Source: Streptomyces humidus (lineage in GTDB: Bacteria > Actinomycetota > Actinomycetes > Streptomycetales > Streptomycetaceae). From it: a stretch of 52,469 bases of DNA. Positions within the stretch are counted from its first letter, which is position 1, and each line of letters begins with the position of its first letter. The position numbers and the translations under genes are program-made. Below the pieces are notes generated by a model that saw only the letters and a list, made by a program, of their open reading frames with translations, ran no database searches and was not told the DNA's origin. The stretch covers positions 1 through 52,469 of the forward strand of contig NZ_BMTL01000049.1 in assembly GCF_014649655.1 (NCBI RefSeq), in the 5' to 3' direction. Positions 50,188 to 52,469 of the stretch are shown in pieces.

Positions 50188-51264
50188 CCCCAGGCCGCTG
50201 CGGCGCGACGCGCGGGCCACCAGCTGCGTGACCGCGCCCCGGGTCAGCGCCCGATGCGGGGCCCGTGCGCCGACGAATACCTCCCGGCCCGCGGCAGCGG
50301 CGGGACGGAACTGGCTCAGGTAGGCCACGACGGCCTCCCCGACGTCGGCCGGCAGCGGGAGCCGCTCGTGCCGGTTGCCCTTCCCACGCACCGTGATCTC
50401 ACCACGCCGCCAGTCGATGTCCTCCAACCTCAGCGCGGCGACCTCGCCGGCCCGCAGCCCGAGCCGGGCGAGCAACGTCAGGATCGCGAGATCACGCCGT
50501 CCGACGGCAGTGTCCGGGTCGCACGAGGTCAGCAGCGCGGCGAGCTGTTCGTGTGTCAGATACTTCGGCAGCCCGGCCAGTTTCCAGTTGGCGGCGGTGG
50601 GCACCGCACCCACCAACGAGAAGCCGATCATCCCTCGCAGGTGCAGGAAGCGCAGCAGCGAGCGCAGGGCTGCACCCGTGCGCTGCACTGTCGCGGGCGA
50701 GACGCTCTCGATGCGGGCGAGCACGAACGCGGTGACGTCCGCGGCCGTCAGCACTTCCAGGTTGAGCCGGTCACCGGTGGCCTGGGCGGCCAGGAACGTG
50801 CGGACCAAGTCCGTACTGCGTTGAACCGTCAGTACACCCAGCCCCCGCTCGTGGATCAGGTAGGCCGCATAGTCGGCCAGCACCTCCTCCACCGGCCCGA
50901 CCGCCTGCTGCGGCACGGGCTGCGGAGCCGCTCCGATCTCCCGCAGGTACTCCAGCAACGGCCGCAGCGACCGGCCGGACCGCGCATCACGGTGACCAGC
51001 AACCCGTCGGTCGTGGATGAACCCGTCGGTGACCGACGCGCTCAACGCCGAGCCGTCCAGCCCGCGTTCTTCCAGCCAGCTGCTCAGGTGGGCCATCACT
51101 CGCAGGTGGACGACCCGCGGCTGTGGGGCGTATCCGAGCATCTCCAGCCGTTCGCGGAACCCCTCCGCGAACAGCGCCAGCGGGCCCAGGACCTGGACCA
51201 GTGCAGGATTTCTCACGTTCTTCCCTCTCCATGGGTGGAAGAGGGGCAACGCCGATCCGGCGCC

Positions 51265-51355
51265 TGATTACGCCGATCTGCTGTCCGGGGACGCCGCTGC
51301 CAGCACCGCTACCGGACAGCAGATCGGCATAACCCACAGGTCTTCATAGGACGCC
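51265..51355. repeat. RIT right terminal inverted repeat with internal hairpin
   Basis: Inverted copy of 46230-46320, differing at four positions. Arms TACGCCGATCTGCTGTCCGG (51269-51288) and CCGGACAGCAGATCGGCATA (51312-51331) pair with one G-T type mismatch. It lies 49 bp upstream of the first recombinase start, so it may also carry the element's promoter. Confidence 0.85.
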
Positions 51356-51381
51356 TTATGCCGACGTCGGCATAAGGCGTC
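51350..51381. repeat. Perfect 32-bp palindrome at the RIT/ISAs1 junction
   Basis: The sequence reads GACGCC, TTATGCCGAC, then the exact complements back to GGCGTC: 16-bp arms with no spacer. The inner TTATGCCGA is also the outer part of the terminal hairpins, and the outer GACGCC is the repeat that flanks the whole element. It is present only at the right junction; the left has a single GGCGTC followed directly by the terminal repeat. It is possibly a by-product of insertion or a crossover site. Confidence 0.8.
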
Positions 51382-51987
51382 GAAGGTGACCACGGTGCCG
51401 GTCAGATCGAGTGGTTCCAGCAGCGGACGGAAGGCGGCCGTCTCGTTGGTCTTGGCCCCCACCTCGCGCTGGGTCAGGGGCACGGCGGGGGCGTGGGTGA
51501 CGGAGGACAGCAGGTGCCGGTGGCGCTGCTGCCGGTGCGCGGAGCCTGACAATGCCTTGCCGTCCACCGCGATCGCCGGCCGCGGCGCCAAGCCGGTGCC
51601 GGCGTCGGTGTGGTTGTGTCCGGCCAGGTAGGCGCCGATCGCGGCGTCCAGGGCATCGCCGTCGAGAGCGGCCAGGAGCCGGGTGAAAGTGGCATGGGAC
51701 GGGGCGCGCCGGCGTCCGGGCAGATGGCGGCGGATGCCGAGGTGTTCCAGCACCGTGGTGGTGGCGCGCTGTCCCCACTCGGTGATCTCGGTGATGGTCC
51801 GGGCGACGGAGACGACTGCGCAGGCGCAGATCAGCAGCAGGCCGGTCAGGGGATACCACCGCCCGCGACGCGAACGCGGGTCGGGTACGCGCCGGAGGTG
51901 GGCGCGCAGGCGGCCGGTGTCGTGCTGGTGAAGGGGGCCCAGTTTCGCCAGAGCGGCAGGTACCAGGGAGGATGAAGCGGCAGGCAC
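51376..51987 (-). pseudogene. ISAs1 transposase, N-terminal half
   Basis: About 200 residues from a GTG at 51987: DTGRLRAHLRRVPDPRSRRG, WYPLTGLLLICACAVVSVAR, HATFTRLLAALDGDALDAAI, IAVDGKALSGSAHRQQRHRH (first catalytic aspartate) and AFRPLLEPLDLTGTVVTFDA, all as in ISAs1-family (DUF4338/DDE_Tnp_ISAs1) transposases. The frame runs on for some residues into the inserted element, which adds a meaningless tail. The rest of the protein lies at the far left end, beyond the RIT element. Confidence 0.85.
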
Positions 51988-52003
51988 GGGACCTCGATGT
52001 GAT

Positions 52004-52368
52004 CAGCTGGCGTAGACACCCGGATGATCACCGGTCTCGTGCCCGTGCTGTTGCTGCGTCAACTCCCGCTGGAAGCGGACGATCTACGCGATCCCGGAAC
52101 TTGCAACCGCCCTGAGACCGTCGGCCACGGTCCGAACTCGGAGGGCATCTCGCGCCACTGGGCGCTGGACCGGAACCGCCAGATCACCCCTTCGAACTGC
52201 TCCCGCAGCCGTTCGGGGTATGGACCGTACTCGCCTATCGGCAGATACGGCTCGATGAACTCCCATTGCCCGTCGCTGAGTTGCCTACGTTTCACACCCA
52301 GCGTCCTACCAGGTCCTGCCCCCGCAAGGGACCAAAACCCGAGATTGATCACGACCTCGCACAGGCCC
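52004..52368 (-). pseudogene. IS5-family transposase remnant
   Basis: From a GTG at 52295 the frame gives VKRRQLSDGQWEFIEPYLPI, GEYGPYPERLREQFEGVIWR and AQWREMPSEFGPWPTV, the DUF4096 N-terminal domain of actinomycete IS5-type transposases. It then shifts frame after SGRLQ; a weak continuation (FQRELTQQQHGHETGD) is readable in another frame up to the ISAs1 boundary. The DDE domain is missing. The outer end (GGGCCTGTGCGAGG on the minus strand, at 52368) is followed by TAG, which fits the CTAG-like target of this IS group. Confidence 0.7.
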
Positions 52369-52469
52369 TAGTTGTATTGATCACGAGCGTTGTTGACGCG
52401 GGTCGGACTTGATCGTGACGAAGGCCCCCGTGTGTGGTGGAGGTGTCGAATCTTCACCGCACGGAGGCC
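52369..52469. other. Right edge, unassigned
   Basis: 101 bp with no supported feature. A GTG at 52443, preceded by GGTGGAGG, would start a rightward protein (VSNLHRTEA) that leaves the window. Nine residues are too few to name it. Confidence 0.2.

Larger units (their letters stand above)
48227..51216 (-). pseudogene. Tyrosine recombinase, first of the trio (RitA-like), IS-disrupted
   Basis: The N-terminal part (50193-51216) starts VRNPALVQVLGPLALFAEGF from a GTG with GGAGAGGGAA 5 bp upstream, and has RLGLRAGEVAALRLEDIDWR and the GKGNRHERLPLP loop. It stops at SRRSGLG, where an IS is inserted. The C-terminal part resumes TIYAHRLRHTAATSM, but a further deletion or frameshift follows near 48355, before AGASLEEIGQVLRHRHALTT and the nucleophile AGYAKVD. 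Removing the IS and one 5-bp repeat restores GLG-TIYAHRLRH exactly. With two lesions it cannot be functional, unless the frameshift is a sequencing error and the IS excises. Confidence 0.88.
46230..51381. mobile_element. RIT-type (recombinase-in-trio) element
   Basis: About 5.15 kb including an inserted IS; about 3.4 kb without it. Three tyrosine recombinase genes lie in a row on the minus strand with GTGA and TTGA overlaps, flanked by 91-bp inverted repeats that match in 87 positions. This is the arrangement described for RIT elements. A GACGCC direct repeat (46230-46235 and 51376-51381, on the minus strand) brackets the element in the transposase reading frame and may be the target duplication or core site. 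The right end carries about 20 bp more than the left, within a 32-bp palindrome. The first recombinase is broken, so the element is probably immobile. Confidence 0.85.
45604..52012. mobile_element. ISAs1-family insertion sequence split by a RIT element
   Basis: The outer element of a nest. Its transposase reads leftward, with the N-terminal half at the right end and the C-terminal half at the left end, parted by 5.1 kb of a second element. A short inverted similarity (TTCAAGGTCCCG near 45613 and ATCGAGGTCCCG, read leftward, near 51990) may be the terminal repeats; exact ends are uncertain by some 15 bp. The left end breaks a MaoC gene. On the right the sequence passes into an IS5-like remnant, so the original target was not a single intact gene. 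Confidence 0.7.

Noticed and set aside
48227..51216. Recombinase A restored simply by excision of the IS
   Set aside because: A second lesion near 48355 changes the frame between HTAATSM and AGASLEE, so the gene would stay broken unless that is a sequencing error.
1..52469. tRNA, rRNA, riboswitch or CRISPR features
   Set aside because: None was recognised by eye on either strand; small structured RNAs cannot be excluded without a covariance-model search.

Overview
The window is high-GC actinobacterial DNA, most likely Streptomyces or a close relative. Evidence: strong GC bias at third codon positions, GTG/TTG starts with ATGA/GTGA gene overlaps, a mycothiol-type formaldehyde dehydrogenase, an F420-type luciferase-like oxidoreductase, three class I P450s and typical actinomycete insertion sequences. 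Nothing looks like core housekeeping. It is accessory catabolic DNA (chromosome arm or large plasmid) with several operons separated by gene fragments and mobile elements. I saw no rRNA, tRNA or CRISPR array.

Layout. (1) 1-11.8 kb: a TetR-controlled cluster coding for an SCP2 protein, acyl-CoA synthetase, P450, SDR, aldehyde dehydrogenase, 3Fe-4S ferredoxin, thiolase, FadB-type bifunctional enzyme and LLM oxidoreductase. It reads as hydroxylation of a methyl or side-chain carbon, oxidation to the acid, CoA activation and beta-oxidation. Four AT-rich dyads of one design (5-bp arms, 9-bp spacer) sit in its promoters. (2) 11.8-13.4 kb: broken CHAT/TPR-like and transposase genes. (3) 13.5-19.0 kb: a LysR regulator divergent from a P450, Rieske ferredoxin, FAD reductase, mycothiol-dependent formaldehyde dehydrogenase and MBL hydrolase, which looks like an aryl-O-demethylase with formaldehyde disposal. 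(4) 19.1-20.7 kb: a frameshifted relic of two genes that are intact at 35.4-37.7 kb. (5) 20.8-30.0 kb: a divergent pair of operons, SDR/amidohydrolase/small-molecule kinase/amidohydrolase on one side and, on the other, a fused phospholyase-like class III aminotransferase plus aldehyde dehydrogenase followed by a TetR gene. This is the best candidate for an undescribed pathway. (6) 30.1-32.8 kb: MaoC fragment, 4-coumarate-CoA-ligase-like gene, TerC and PEP-mobile-domain fragments. (7) 32.9-40.6 kb: a homoprotocatechuate (4-hydroxyphenylacetate) meta-cleavage operon with a divergent MarR regulator and a clean 18-bp operator palindrome. (8) 40.9-45.6 kb: IclR regulator, VanB-type reductase and CYP199-like P450 (4-methoxybenzoate demethylation), then a chimeric deletion-junction ORF, a TIM-barrel hydrolase and a MaoC gene broken by a nonsense codon and an insertion. 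(9) 45.6-52.4 kb: four-level nesting. An ISAs1-family element in the MaoC gene is split by a three-recombinase (RIT-type) element, whose first recombinase is split by an ISL3-family IS; an IS5-like remnant abuts on the right.

Taken together, the intact operons suit a soil actinomycete living on plant-derived aromatics: O-demethylation of methoxyaryls, phenylpropanoid side-chain shortening (now partly broken), 4-hydroxyphenylacetate ring cleavage and formaldehyde removal, plus an amino-alcohol-like route. Functions are inferred from motifs and remembered family sequences; no database search was run.
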